Below, piece by piece: positions 9,101 to 17,471 of a stretch of DNA of 64,000 nucleotides. The notes under the pieces were generated by a model. That model was not told the origin of the DNA and ran no database searches. It saw only the letters and a list, made by a program, of their open reading frames with translations. The DNA is from JBCBKL01 sp963922565. Its GTDB lineage: Bacteria; Pseudomonadota; Alphaproteobacteria; Rhodobacterales; Rhodobacteraceae. The position numbers were made by a program, and so were the translations under genes. Position 1 is the first letter of the stretch; each line of letters opens with the position of its first letter. The DNA is taken from the NCBI GenBank assembly GCA_963922565.1, contig CAWUIQ010000015.1, positions 17,205 to 81,204 on the forward strand, given 5' to 3'.

Positions 9101-11366
9101 GGACGAGCCGTGGCGTGATGGAAATTGGAAACTGCGCCATGATCGAAAGTTGGCCCTCAAACACTGGACAGAACTGAAACGTGTCCGTCCGCGTATCATC
9201 TTCCTCGAAGCACTAGAAAACTTTGCAGGCATGGTGCCTGCAAACAACAAGACCTCTGCACTTCAGAAAGATGCCGCCAGGACGCTGGCAAGGGTCTTGA
9301 AAATTGAGTTTAGGCAAGACCCAAAAAGCAACTTAGACGACGACTTTCTGTCGCTGCCCCCCAATCTCAAGAAGTTCATGTACCGGCGTGTGGCCCATGG
9401 CTATTTCATCGCCGGTCTCGCAAGCGCGATCTGGAACATAACCAACAAGGATTCGGAAGCCTTCCAAACAGAGTGGGATCGGTGTGTTTCCGCGCTCGAC
9501 ATCGCTTACGCGCGGGAAAAGTCGCGTGGACTGGTCGAGGAGCTCCTCGGCATCTACCGCCGTCTCGACCGGACTGCCGATATCGCCTCGACGGGCAGGG
9601 TCGACGGACTCTCCCGCCTCAGAAACACGGAAGAAAGCCGCGTGCTCGAGCGATTGCGCACCATGATGATCGATCATCTCGCGCTGCTGCAGGTGCCGAT
9701 CACGGCTGAAACGCTGATGGCATGTCCCGACGTGAACCGAGTAGCAAAAGAGGCCGCCGAACTGGATAAGAAGAAACGCAACGTCATCGCAATAATGACC
9801 TACGAGTTGAACCTGCTGGTTGCCCGTGGTCTGGCCACCCGTTATGAAAAATTTGCCGACAAGGTTGCTGGTTTAAAAGAAAACGTTTCCTTCGTTTACG
9901 TTCTCAATAGCCGGGTCGCCGGCGTGCTTCGAGCACGCTCCAACCTCGAAGTCTATTCCCAATACAAACTCATGGTATTCCAGCCAAACGCATATCCGTC
10001 GCAACCCGAGCGTGCGCTCAAACCGGACATTTCCCACTTCGAACGCGTCGGTGGCGTTGTTCGGGCTTTGGTAAAGGAAACGCACAATTCGTTGGTGGAA
10101 CTCTACTGGGACATGAGGTTTGGAAAAACCGACTACACCTCGAGCGACAACGAATTCGCGAAAGAGATGGAAGCGCACAACGATCGCCTCCGTGCCGCAT
10201 ATGCCCTGATACGCGGCACTTTCTCCATCTCGGTAATTGCGCGCCTTGCTGAACGCGCGGACATAGGCAAACGCACCGTCCCCTTCGACGAATACCGGGT
10301 CTGGACCCGCAAGTTACTCAATACTGCGACCCTGCTACACAAGATCCGCAACATCGACATGGTCCACCGTATCGAAGCTGCACATAGGAAAGGCGAAACT
10401 GCCGACGCCCTTCCCTACAACCACCCATTCCTGCGTGACGAACTCTCTTGGCTCTACAACGAACGCGCCCTCGTCAGCTTTGTCCAAGGCCGATTGTTCG
10501 ACGCCTTGCCACTATTCGAACAGGCACAGATCATGTTGGGGACGTCCACTGACCGCTCGGCACCAACTAGCCATGGGGCAACCCACAGGCGCGTGCAGAT
10601 GAACTATGCCCTTGCACAGGTCGAGCGCGGCAACATCGTCATTGCACAGGACATTCTCGCTCGTATTGTGACCGAGACCGAGGAACGCTGGCAATCCGAC
10701 ACTCCCTCCGTAGTGCATTGCATGGCAAAGGGCTACCTGGCGCTATGTCATCACCTAACAAACGAATTCCCTCGCGCCCAGGCGGGATACATTGAAGTGC
10801 TGGAAACAATCGGGCAGTTCAATCACCCCCGCGCTGAAAGTATTTTTCGCCGCCATTATTCGGACTTGTTGCGCACGATGTCGACGTCGCGCAACGACCC
10901 CGAATACAAGGAAGCTATTTCGATCCTACGTAGTTCCGAGGAACTGGCCCTCGGTATTCGGGCGACGGATCTCCAACACTATGCACTGGTGGCGCAGGCT
11001 CGTCTAGATCGCGACATGCACGAGCGAGGGCAAGCGCTTGAAAACTTGCGGAAGGTCGAAGAATACGCACGCGCCATGGGCATCCAGAAGATGCTCTGCG
11101 AGGTGCTAAAGGTCAGGGGTGAAGTTCTCTTAGCAGAAGGGGAGACCACACAGGCCGGTTTCGTCACTTCCCAATCCATTGCGATTTCCAAACGCAACGG
11201 GATGCGATTGCGAAAAATCTCGGCGACAATCATTCAGGCACAGATCCTGCGGGAACGCCAGCAGATCAAAGACGCCAACCGTCTTCTCGAGGAAACAATA
11301 ACTGAGTCCCAAGCCCTAGGTTACGCAACCAAGACTAGTCAAGCGATGCACCTATTTCGAGGTTAG
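6156..11366 (+). CDS. Giant SIR2-like protein with degenerate P-loop and helical-repeat C-terminus (candidate antiphage NADase)
   Basis: A 1736-residue product. Residues 31-430 form a SIR2-like domain: GRVVAFVGSGTS (33-44, NAD-binding), TLNYD (264-268), HLHGRLDD (353-360, catalytic His) and ILVLGLGSTEND (398-409). Around residue 745 is IPPGGGKGRLL, which looks like a Walker A loop but lacks the Ser/Thr after Lys; IVLINCF near residue 955 could be a sensor strand. The last 800 residues are mostly helical repeats (LAYALIRG, ALPLFEQAQ and AQAGYIEVLE type blocks). SIR2-STAND-repeat proteins such as Avs5, and DSR proteins, deplete NAD on phage infection; the same role is inferred here. No partner gene overlaps it. 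Residues about 765-812 contain a diverged tandem repeat. Confidence 0.75.
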   Translation: MFPYNEKPISKLRTSSDIERFGYQALLRALNIGRVVAFVGSGTSQKFGQPSWSALADEGYKLFFALENAILALDVWDGDDSNELVKDFREALSPLVREIKDLRKNEGFETPHKVELIEDYFAVVETILDRHTIKAHSLREKSPLKNFTDAIKQKENELGTDSSSISDKDYYFGPKPSDKDESDDLASNVAEFRRTFAAIFKSVERDEESKPDFLKLGETFAEVTKGLGLDGSSAIEQLDGRRSEVTEIDGARTLRRRLGIRRFLTLNYDLELELMLFEEGRATPLTAYQDFNEFLIQNSGSDAKDMPYEPGRAVSLRSPSGRVIRSTSSRSDTLADLFSFGAFPTNYDATVHHLHGRLDDPENMIVTPKDYQRIYYGASDQKKSFDEARHAVFTGSDILVLGLGSTENDVLKPLRDFLELEEDRRDAHGKVYYVTSAEISGKEDSFAKAFDTARLDAMAKTQSLYKDYGMHTLFADFSFDDKRTRAWTSDSANCFAVRAEIAHYLHRIGSKDKIEPWSTPTVEEEFKEKLGEVWRCSGNPSNLKKCEAKPLEYSGGPEIELARKIANEWNAQRAAVSKEKQAAFKKALRMLDSHLRDISLVEYAKHLEQSRKSWWEDWSQFPGMRVAALGPHRYKLKEQPDPEHVSDEQIFEVDENLDGTASPMVWKQTNLVAHFRDDPLKLGNPDSTPQFSGVLAATGAARKAAKTRAKLLQEEVASGETASPINRSKQRGHFPQDFPASVARLSIPPGGGKGRLLAYFTCKQRLTGEGPEVWPFQTLFNPIHASGENEQGPEFWPFKGLFGSIDVSGKEDDAKPYEGYKFCFMSHLTFALEFSGTMIAFARILQQMLPQLRNELEEDSEEAKDDRWRRLMKHQFQQRTGAVLVLKTISDMFELLQDSCPRGGWKTRMVAIFSYLDRLVDEKGDAYSPIHREFFRLISGWKNEDEHLRLPVDIVLINCFANQPIRYLSEEETLLENQSGRRDEPWRDGNWKLRHDRKLALKHWTELKRVRPRIIFLEALENFAGMVPANNKTSALQKDAARTLARVLKIEFRQDPKSNLDDDFLSLPPNLKKFMYRRVAHGYFIAGLASAIWNITNKDSEAFQTEWDRCVSALDIAYAREKSRGLVEELLGIYRRLDRTADIASTGRVDGLSRLRNTEESRVLERLRTMMIDHLALLQVPITAETLMACPDVNRVAKEAAELDKKKRNVIAIMTYELNLLVARGLATRYEKFADKVAGLKENVSFVYVLNSRVAGVLRARSNLEVYSQYKLMVFQPNAYPSQPERALKPDISHFERVGGVVRALVKETHNSLVELYWDMRFGKTDYTSSDNEFAKEMEAHNDRLRAAYALIRGTFSISVIARLAERADIGKRTVPFDEYRVWTRKLLNTATLLHKIRNIDMVHRIEAAHRKGETADALPYNHPFLRDELSWLYNERALVSFVQGRLFDALPLFEQAQIMLGTSTDRSAPTSHGATHRRVQMNYALAQVERGNIVIAQDILARIVTETEERWQSDTPSVVHCMAKGYLALCHHLTNEFPRAQAGYIEVLETIGQFNHPRAESIFRRHYSDLLRTMSTSRNDPEYKEAISILRSSEELALGIRATDLQHYALVAQARLDRDMHERGQALENLRKVEEYARAMGIQKMLCEVLKVRGEVLLAEGETTQAGFVTSQSIAISKRNGMRLRKISATIIQAQILRERQQIKDANRLLEETITESQALGYATKTSQAMHLFRG

Positions 11367-11473
11367 TCCAAAGGAAACAAAGATCAGACAACAAAATTGA
11401 TCTGCAATGCTCGGTGTCTATCAGCAAGAGGATAAAGGCATAATTGTTCCCGAAGGTCGATATTGAGCAAGTG

Positions 11474-11546
11474 CAGCGAACGGCAGCAATGACGGATGCC
11501 GCCGCAGCATTTGAATGCCGCGCTGAACGTCGGCTCTGGGCCGTCC
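11474..11546 (+). repeat. Dispersed intergenic repeat, copy A
   Basis: Carries CAGCGAACGGC, then CGCAGCAT, then GAACGTCGGCTCTGGGCCG in the same order as four other copies in the window (12521, 27276, 30442, 34029). It lies just past the SIR2-like gene in a 311-base non-coding stretch (11367-11677) that holds nothing else I can identify. Confidence 0.6.
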
Positions 11547-11677
11547 TCAATCCCAAGTTCCACGCCTGCCATCGCTATGCTGCGACAGCACCGAGGTCGG
11601 CAGTGAGCCCAGAGTGACTGATGCTGCGCTTTGCACGAATGGCGGCTCTAGAAACCGTGATACAAAAAAGGATGTTC

Positions 11678-12472
11678 CTACGGGTGTTGCCCAACCCAAC
11701 CACAATGGGCACAAAAAACTGTAGATTTGAAGTTGGAAAAAAGACCGTCTGTGATGGGATCGAGTGAACCAAGCTGTTTTCTCATGGCTGAAATTTGTAA
11801 GGGTTCGGTCCGGGGTCTGGCGATACTATTGGCGCGCTCGTGCACCCTATTGCCGTAGTCATCCAGCCAGTCAGCACCCGCACCAAAGACATCGTCGTTT
11901 CTGTAGATGCCCATTTTCGCATCAAGCAGCCACCATTCATGGTCACCACCACAAATTGGGCACTGGAAGCCGCCGTTCTCGCCTATCGTGAGCCACGCTG
12001 CAAAGTCGATCTCGCCTTTAGCGGCGGCTAAACCAGATGCGAAGTAGTGAGAGTGATGCGCCTTGTAAGCCTCGACCGATAAAGCTCATATCTGCGGAAG
12101 GCTCTTTTCGAATTCCTTTGCTGCCGCTTGGCCAAGTTGAGTTTCCAACCAAGCACTGCCTGGGGCGTAGGAAACGCCAGCACAGTCGGTATGGGCAGGT
12201 TGCTGCCCTGCCAAAGCTAAACCGCCCATTAGATTTGCGATCATAAGACGCGGTTCGCCTGTCAAGTTCTCGGCAAGACGCAACAAATGCGGGATGGCAA
12301 GATAACTAGCAGGATAGGTCGTCCCTTGATGCAGCAGCGCTGAGAAAAAGAGGTAGTCGGCAGCGTCGTCGCTCCACTCACTTTCTAGCTCGGCCAGAAG
12401 CAGATTTGCACCGACCCCATACGCGTGGTTGGCCGTCTCCCATATAGGGTCACCGTACGGAAATACCGACAT
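11678..12472 (-). pseudogene. Zinc-ribbon/HEAT-like hypothetical protein interrupted by one TGA
   Basis: Reading from ATG at 12472, the frame gives MSVFPYGDPIWETANHAYG, LFFSALLHQGTTYPASYLAI (a block I recall from a family of uncharacterised bacterial proteins) and ends EKSLPQI at TGA 12086-12088. Translation continues in the same frame, without any shift, through ALSVEAYKAHHSHYFASGL, the zinc-ribbon half CPICGGDHEWW and, near the end, CAHCGW, stopping at 11678. The whole is about 264 residues with one nonsense codon. Both halves look conserved, so the mutation appears recent, or the TGA is a sequencing error. Function is unknown. Confidence 0.75.
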
Positions 12473-12520
12473 GCCAGTTTGTCCACCGAAGAAACCAAAA
12501 ATATTCCGAAGCAGTCATTC

Positions 12521-12660
12521 GCGCGGACGCAGCGAAAGTCAACGTAGTCCGCAGATTGTGAGTTCGGTCACCTCCGGATTTCGCATCCGCAGCGAACGGC
12601 AGGTATGCGGGCTGCGACCGCAGAATCGTGAAGGTAGAACGAAGGTCGGGTATGGGCCGA
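12521..12660 (+). repeat. Dispersed intergenic repeat, copy B (extended form)
   Basis: Contains CGCAGCGAAAGTCAACG, GTCCGCAGATTGTGAGTTCG, CGCAGCGAACGGCAGG, GCGGGCTGCGACCGCAG and TATGGGCCG in order. The first 70 bases match the extended part of copy C at 27276. The spurious ORFs across this region arise from the repeat. Confidence 0.7.
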
Positions 12661-12750
12661 AATCGAAGTTGGTGGCCGGGTTTGCAATCAAGGCTCCCAA
12701 GTCTTGACGAACCTCGCCCAGGCTCTGGCCCGGGGTGACTGCTTCGAATG

Positions 12751-15354
12751 TTAAAGGCTGGCCAACTCCTCCGGCACTGAACAGATGTAGGCGCGGACTG
12801 CTCGGGCCGACCCTGCGCTGCCGTTCGCAACCCGTTCGCCAACACCATAGGCCAGAATATACAGGCCGTCGTTCCTGCGGACCAGCTGGTCAAGTTCGGT
12901 TGGATCACCCCCCGGTCGTTTCATGATCTTGCGCAAAAGCTCCTTCTTGACCCACTCTGCCCTGCTTTCGGAACGCGCCAGATTGAGCTCGGGCTGCCCG
13001 GTGTAGCTGGCTCCGCCCTCAAGGATCACGAGCGCGCCCTCAGTTCGTTCCATAACCGCTACAACCAGCGCCGAAATCTGCTCGGAATTGCCACCGACCA
13101 CCCTGCCTTCCGCGAAATCGACATGATGGACGTCTTCCTCTTCCGCCCCGGCCTTGCAGGATTTGACACCACCCAGCAGCCCTTGACGCGACAGGCTTGA
13201 CATAAGACTGGCAGGGCGAGTCGTGACACCGTCTTTGATCATTTCGATGATTTCATCGGGAAAGCCCGGCACTGTCCCGCCACGGTGCTTTGCATGTTGC
13301 CGCAGTTCGCCATCCAGCTTTTCGAGGTCATTTGTCAGCCGGTCCAGGCCCGCAGTTCCGTTGTTGATGGCAGTCTCGACTTTCTGCTGAATGTGTCTCA
13401 AGTCCGATTTCAGTTGGACAACTTCTGTCACAATCACGGAAACAGGCGCGAGGCCCTCGCCAAGTTGGGCAAGTTTAGTGTTCACGCGTCCTTCAAATCT
13501 CCTGGCGCTTCCCAGATGGGACTCGAAGGATTGGTGAAGTTCCCGGTCCTCCGCATCAAGCGCAGCAATCGCATTTCGCAAATTGTCATCGGCCTTTTTC
13601 AAGGCCACACGGAATGCCTCGATCTCTGTGCTCTGACCGTTGATCTTGCCAGGAAGGTCGGTCAACGGTTCCATGGCCCGGGCGAACTCGGTACGGGTTG
13701 TCGCCAACTCCCCCGCCAGCGACTTCAGAGCCACAGCTACATCCGCGCGGAGTTGGGTGCGGGATGCAGCCTCCCTGTCTAGGCGATGATTCAGATCGGT
13801 CATGTCGGCTTGCAGAGCTGCAATCGGCCCGGTCTCACCCGTTAGTGCGCCCAAGTCGCCAATGAGACCTGCCAACCCGGCCTGCAGATCCGTCAATTCC
13901 GCAGCTTTGCCGGACAATTCCTCCAGCCGCACGCCAAGCGAGGACAATCCCTCCCCAAAGGCCTTGTCGAACCCACTGGACTGAAGCCATCGCGTCTGGA
14001 ACAGATCGGATCGTCCAGCCACGTCCTCCTGCAAACCCTCCAGCGCTTCTTTGAGGCTCTCATCGCGTTCGGCTAGTTTACCCTCAAGCCGCTCCCAAAG
14101 CGTCGGCTGAATTTGTACTATCAACTTTTTGGTGACCTCCTCCGACAAGGGATGACCGGCAAGACTTAAATACAAATCTCCCATGTCGACTTTGGTCGTG
14201 ACCGCCGGTGCGGCCGGATTTTGCGGTTCCTTTATGCGAACCGGGGACCCGCGGCCGTCAAAGGAGAATTCCAGGATCGCTGATCGCCGAATGAGCACTC
14301 TCGCCGAATAATCCGTCACCGGAGCAACCAGCGCCCATTCCCCGAAGTCGCCGAGATAGAACAACTTTTCGGTGCGAAATGTGTCCGCTTTCGAATCCTT
14401 GTTCGGCGCTAGGTGGCTTGCGGCGTTTTCCGACTTCGACACAAGGAGGGTTCCAACCCGGGCTTTTTGTGTTGTGGCATGGCGAATGAAGGAACGAAGC
14501 GAATACCGTTTCCAATAGGGATATTGCAGTTCCGGCACAGTCCCGACCGGCGCGTGGAACTGTCTGGGCTCAGTACTCATCGGTTGCAGCGATTGAGCGT
14601 AGGCTTCGCTTGCTTTCTGTATTTCCTGCCAGTGCAGAAAGTACCCGGTCGCGCTGACGCCCACAGCCGACAAGACGATCACGAACAAAGCCGCAAAGCG
14701 GATTGAACCGTCACGCTCTTCGTTGACTGCCCCCTTTTCAGGTACAAGCAGGCGCCACCCCTTGCCGCCAAACCTGCCCAGCCTGAGGATGATGACCCGA
14801 TAGTGCCGGATCACCCTGCGTTTGGCCGCAGCGTATCGCTCCTGCAATTCGGTACGTTTGGACTTGTACTGGGGCAAAGTCTTTTCAGCCCACCTTTGAA
14901 GTCGGCTTTGTTTTCCGACAGTTTCTACCCGTTGCATTAACCGGGCAGCGGGGGACAAGTACTGAACCGCCAGCGCGCTGCGGAAGGTGTAGTTCACGAC
15001 GAAGACACCAATCCGGCTGAGGAGATAGGTCATTGCAATTAGTACAAAAATGGCCCCGGCGAACAAAATGATGGCAAGTATTATCAGAGCCAAGGCCACG
15101 ACACCAAAGCCAATGTTGGCAACCATCGCGGCAGCGGTGTCAAAACCGCTCATGGCGATATGGGTCGGAACATCCAGGGTCTTCAGTCGTATCCATTCCA
15201 ACCCACCAAGGAAAATCGCAAACAGACCGGTCAGCGACTTCCACCCAAGCGGATAGGGGCCAAGGCTAAAGTACCGGGGCGCTGCAGGTTTCTTCTGCTT
15301 ATCCACCTCAGAGGTGTCTGTAGCCGTTTGGTCAGGCGTTGGTTGGTCAGCCAT
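12751..15354 (-). CDS. Large membrane-anchored coiled-coil protein with OmpA-like C-terminus
   Basis: An 867-residue product. Hydrophobic segments occur at about 38-55, 78-120 and 222-242; the last precedes a long extracytoplasmic part. Residues about 430-690 are heptad-rich coiled coil (LTDLQAGLAGLIGDLGAL, LRADVAVALKSLAGEL). The C-terminus (LVILEGGASYTGQPELNLAR, RAEWVKKELL, LAYGVGE) resembles the OmpA/MotB peptidoglycan-associated fold, though its usual Asp and Arg ligands are not clear. AGGAG lies 6 bases before the ATG. It is the last gene of a four-gene operon (17272 to 12751) with a lipoprotein and a small membrane protein, suggesting a cell-envelope-spanning assembly. The exact function is unknown. 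Confidence 0.65.
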   Translation of the reverse strand: MADQPTPDQTATDTSEVDKQKKPAAPRYFSLGPYPLGWKSLTGLFAIFLGGLEWIRLKTLDVPTHIAMSGFDTAAAMVANIGFGVVALALIILAIILFAGAIFVLIAMTYLLSRIGVFVVNYTFRSALAVQYLSPAARLMQRVETVGKQSRLQRWAEKTLPQYKSKRTELQERYAAAKRRVIRHYRVIILRLGRFGGKGWRLLVPEKGAVNEERDGSIRFAALFVIVLSAVGVSATGYFLHWQEIQKASEAYAQSLQPMSTEPRQFHAPVGTVPELQYPYWKRYSLRSFIRHATTQKARVGTLLVSKSENAASHLAPNKDSKADTFRTEKLFYLGDFGEWALVAPVTDYSARVLIRRSAILEFSFDGRGSPVRIKEPQNPAAPAVTTKVDMGDLYLSLAGHPLSEEVTKKLIVQIQPTLWERLEGKLAERDESLKEALEGLQEDVAGRSDLFQTRWLQSSGFDKAFGEGLSSLGVRLEELSGKAAELTDLQAGLAGLIGDLGALTGETGPIAALQADMTDLNHRLDREAASRTQLRADVAVALKSLAGELATTRTEFARAMEPLTDLPGKINGQSTEIEAFRVALKKADDNLRNAIAALDAEDRELHQSFESHLGSARRFEGRVNTKLAQLGEGLAPVSVIVTEVVQLKSDLRHIQQKVETAINNGTAGLDRLTNDLEKLDGELRQHAKHRGGTVPGFPDEIIEMIKDGVTTRPASLMSSLSRQGLLGGVKSCKAGAEEEDVHHVDFAEGRVVGGNSEQISALVVAVMERTEGALVILEGGASYTGQPELNLARSESRAEWVKKELLRKIMKRPGGDPTELDQLVRRNDGLYILAYGVGERVANGSAGSARAVRAYICSVPEELASL

Positions 15355-15534
15355 TTTTCAGCTCCTAGTAGAAACTCATACGCGAAAATCGGTCTCAGAA
15401 TGGCCCACTGCCGTGAGATGAGCGTGAACCCTGCGAATTGGGCTTCATGGGCTCGAATCGCGCCCGCAACCAACCGCCCGCCTTGTCTGAGGTGCCCGCA
15501 AACGGACTCCGCTGTGTGCAGCTCCTCAGAAGGA

Positions 15535-15894
15535 TCAAGCGACCAAGGTGACAAGCCCCGCGAGGATCTGGGCTATGAGGTTGGCCTTCTGGATCGCTTT
15601 GTTGACGTTCGTCATCTGGTCCAGCGCCCGCTGCGCCTGTTTACGTTGGGAGACCAATTCGCTGGTTAGGCTGGCCAGACTCTGGTTGGACAGCAGAAAT
15701 GCGGCTTCCGCCCGGCCAATCTCGCGGATGTTGGCCTCCAGCGCGCTGCGTGCCGTGAAGAGCTTCTGGCGTGTATCATCGTCGCCCTGCTCAAAGGCGG
15801 CGAGTTCCATTGCGTCGACCTTAAAGATCGTATCCGCGGTGATCCGCTTGAGCGCGCGGAACTGAGCGCGGGTCTTATGCGTGTGACTTGTCAT
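15535..15894 (-). CDS. Hypothetical helical protein with C-terminal hydrophobic helix
   Basis: A 119-residue product, almost entirely predicted helix, with heptad-like spacing (residues 40-95) and a hydrophobic end (LIAQILAGLVTLVA) that could be a tail anchor. AAGGA lies 8 bases before the ATG. It sits between the lipoprotein gene and the large coiled-coil gene in one operon, so it is likely a small structural subunit of the same envelope assembly. No family recognised. Confidence 0.6.
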   Translation of the reverse strand: MTSHTHKTRAQFRALKRITADTIFKVDAMELAAFEQGDDDTRQKLFTARSALEANIREIGRAEAAFLLSNQSLASLTSELVSQRKQAQRALDQMTNVNKAIQKANLIAQILAGLVTLVA

Positions 15895-15904
15895 GATTGC
15901 ATCC

Positions 15905-16825
15905 TTATTTTGCGATGAGAGCGATTTCGTTGATCTCGGCGATAAAGCCGTTGATTTCTTCGAGCGTTACGTTGCGTCTCACCCGCCCGACTAGAAGCGT
16001 ATGTGCCCGGCCCAGCGACTGAATCGCGTAATAATTCGAAGATTTTTTAGACGCTTCCACGGCTGCGAAGGCCTGTCGCAAGGACGCAATCCGGTGCGGG
16101 CGCTGCGACTTGCTGGCCTGGTTCGCCGCAACCTCGGCGGCCAAGAGACGATCCAGATTGGTGACATAGGCGTCGTTTCGGGAGTCCACGATGGCCGCCA
16201 GGATGGTTGTCACCGCGTCCTGAAAGGCGGGGTCCGCTTCAGTCACGATCCTGCGGATCCAGGCGTGTTTGGCCCGTTCGGCGGCAAACCCCGTCAGTGC
16301 GGAAATGCTGGATGGGCTCTTGCCCAGGATATCGCCGAAATTGGTGGATCCCGGTTCGGCAAGATACACCAGCTTTTGGGCACTCCCCAAAAGAGAGGCG
16401 GTGGAGGTTCTGATATCGTCCGACGTGGTGGACGCGGACAAGGCCTGCAACGCTGACAGGTATCCAGTCACCACCAGCAGCAGATCAGCCCGCAGCTCAG
16501 CATTCGTCTTGCCGTCCGCCGGATCGCGGCGGATCAACATCGCGCAGTCATAGCGTCCGCTGGTGATCTCTTCGGGCGTGGCCGGGGCTGTTGCGGCTCG
16601 GCTCAGATTGCATCCCGGCGCGAGCTTGATTGGCTGTTGGCCATCGGCAATGTAAGAAGCGATGCGCCGGTTTTCTTCCGCGGCAATCGTCTTTTGAAGA
16701 TTCGTCCGCATGGGCGCGGTTGCGTCGTCCAGCGTCTCAGACATCAACCCGAGGTCTTCCGAAAGGTCCGGTGTCGCGCAGGCGGTCAAGCCAATCACGG
16801 CGACTATCGCGATAGATCGTCTCAC
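15905..16825 (-). CDS. Lipoprotein of unknown function
   Basis: The GTG at 16825 is preferred because AAGGAG lies 7 bases before it and the translation then begins with a perfect lipoprotein signal: MRRSIAIVAVIGLTAC, with LTAC as lipobox and Cys16 as the lipidated residue. The mature part (about 290 residues) is alpha-helical with no recognised domain. It is the second gene of the envelope operon, 10 bases before the 119-residue gene. The mature Ala at +2 suggests outer-membrane sorting. Confidence 0.7.
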   Translation of the reverse strand: MRRSIAIVAVIGLTACATPDLSEDLGLMSETLDDATAPMRTNLQKTIAAEENRRIASYIADGQQPIKLAPGCNLSRAATAPATPEEITSGRYDCAMLIRRDPADGKTNAELRADLLLVVTGYLSALQALSASTTSDDIRTSTASLLGSAQKLVYLAEPGSTNFGDILGKSPSSISALTGFAAERAKHAWIRRIVTEADPAFQDAVTTILAAIVDSRNDAYVTNLDRLLAAEVAANQASKSQRPHRIASLRQAFAAVEASKKSSNYYAIQSLGRAHTLLVGRVRRNVTLEEINGFIAEINEIALIAK

Positions 16826-16903
16826 ATCAATTCTCCTTGTGTGATAATGGGGTTCCGCCCTCCGGGAGTAAGAAAGCGACACTCCGTCGGTCAGGTTCTG
16901 CCC

Positions 16904-16918
16904 TGAGGCTCTGCCTCA
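16904..16918. promoter_or_regulatory. Intergenic hairpin
   Basis: Perfect 6-base stem TGAGGC-TCT-GCCTCA between two genes of the envelope operon. There is no T-run, so it may be an RNA processing or attenuation signal rather than a terminator. Confidence 0.3.
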
Positions 16919-16924
16919 CCCCGT

Positions 16925-17272
16925 CTAGAGGGGCTTCAGTTTGTTCTTGACGAAACCCTCGATTACATCAGCGCCGGCGTAGCCCGCCGCCATGACGGAA
17001 AGGGTCTGCGCGGGCGTGATCTCGGTGGCGGCCGTGAAGGCTTCGACACTGTCGGCACCCAACCCGTTGGCCATCCCGATCAACGCTGTCAGCCCGGCGA
17101 GCGCGCCATAGATCAGGCTCAGGACAAGAGTGTTTACGCTGAACTCGACGTTGGTGTCGGTCGCCTTCTCCTGATTCAGTTTTCTCAGGCCCAGCGCGAC
17201 TCTGACCATCTGGCCCGCAACGCCAAAAACGGATCCGAATGCGGCGACGTAAAGCCAATCTACGGCTGTCAT
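16925..17272 (-). CDS. Small membrane protein, first gene of envelope operon
   Basis: A 115-residue product with three likely membrane segments (about 6-26, 48-68 and 88-105). The ATG at 17272 is chosen because AGGGGAG precedes it by about 10 bases; a TTG three codons upstream is possible. It heads the operon with the lipoprotein and coiled-coil genes and is divergent from the SARP regulator at 17472, which may control it. No family recognised. Confidence 0.6.
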   Translation of the reverse strand: MTAVDWLYVAAFGSVFGVAGQMVRVALGLRKLNQEKATDTNVEFSVNTLVLSLIYGALAGLTALIGMANGLGADSVEAFTAATEITPAQTLSVMAAGYAGADVIEGFVKNKLKPL

Positions 17273-17368
17273 ATTATCCAAGCTCCCCTGGTTGGCTGTT
17301 CTTGGCACCAGTGTTCCAGGGGATCGCTAGAGAAACGTGATTTGTTCGCGAATTCCCTTGCGCAGCAT

Positions 17369-17384
17369 CGCGATTGGAGTCGCG
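17369..17384. promoter_or_regulatory. Inverted repeat in divergent promoter region
   Basis: CGCGA-TTGGAG-TCGCG, a perfect 5-base dyad midway between the divergent envelope operon and the SARP gene. It is a candidate operator for either side. Confidence 0.35.
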
Positions 17385-17471
17385 CAATTACACATCCAAC
17401 AAACCATTTTTTTGAAATTTTCGCTATCGGTGGTAACTTAGGGATCAGGGGAACTGGGAAGTATTTTTCTT

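Noticed and set aside
12086..12088. Programmed readthrough or recoding of TGA
   Set aside because: No downstream hairpin typical of selenocysteine was seen, neighbouring genes use TGA as a normal stop, and other island genes are broken by TAG and TAA as well, which favours plain decay.
12450..12908. 152-codon minus-strand ORF over repeat copy B
   Set aside because: The translation comes from the dispersed intergenic repeat and the end of the 867-residue gene; no ribosome binding site.
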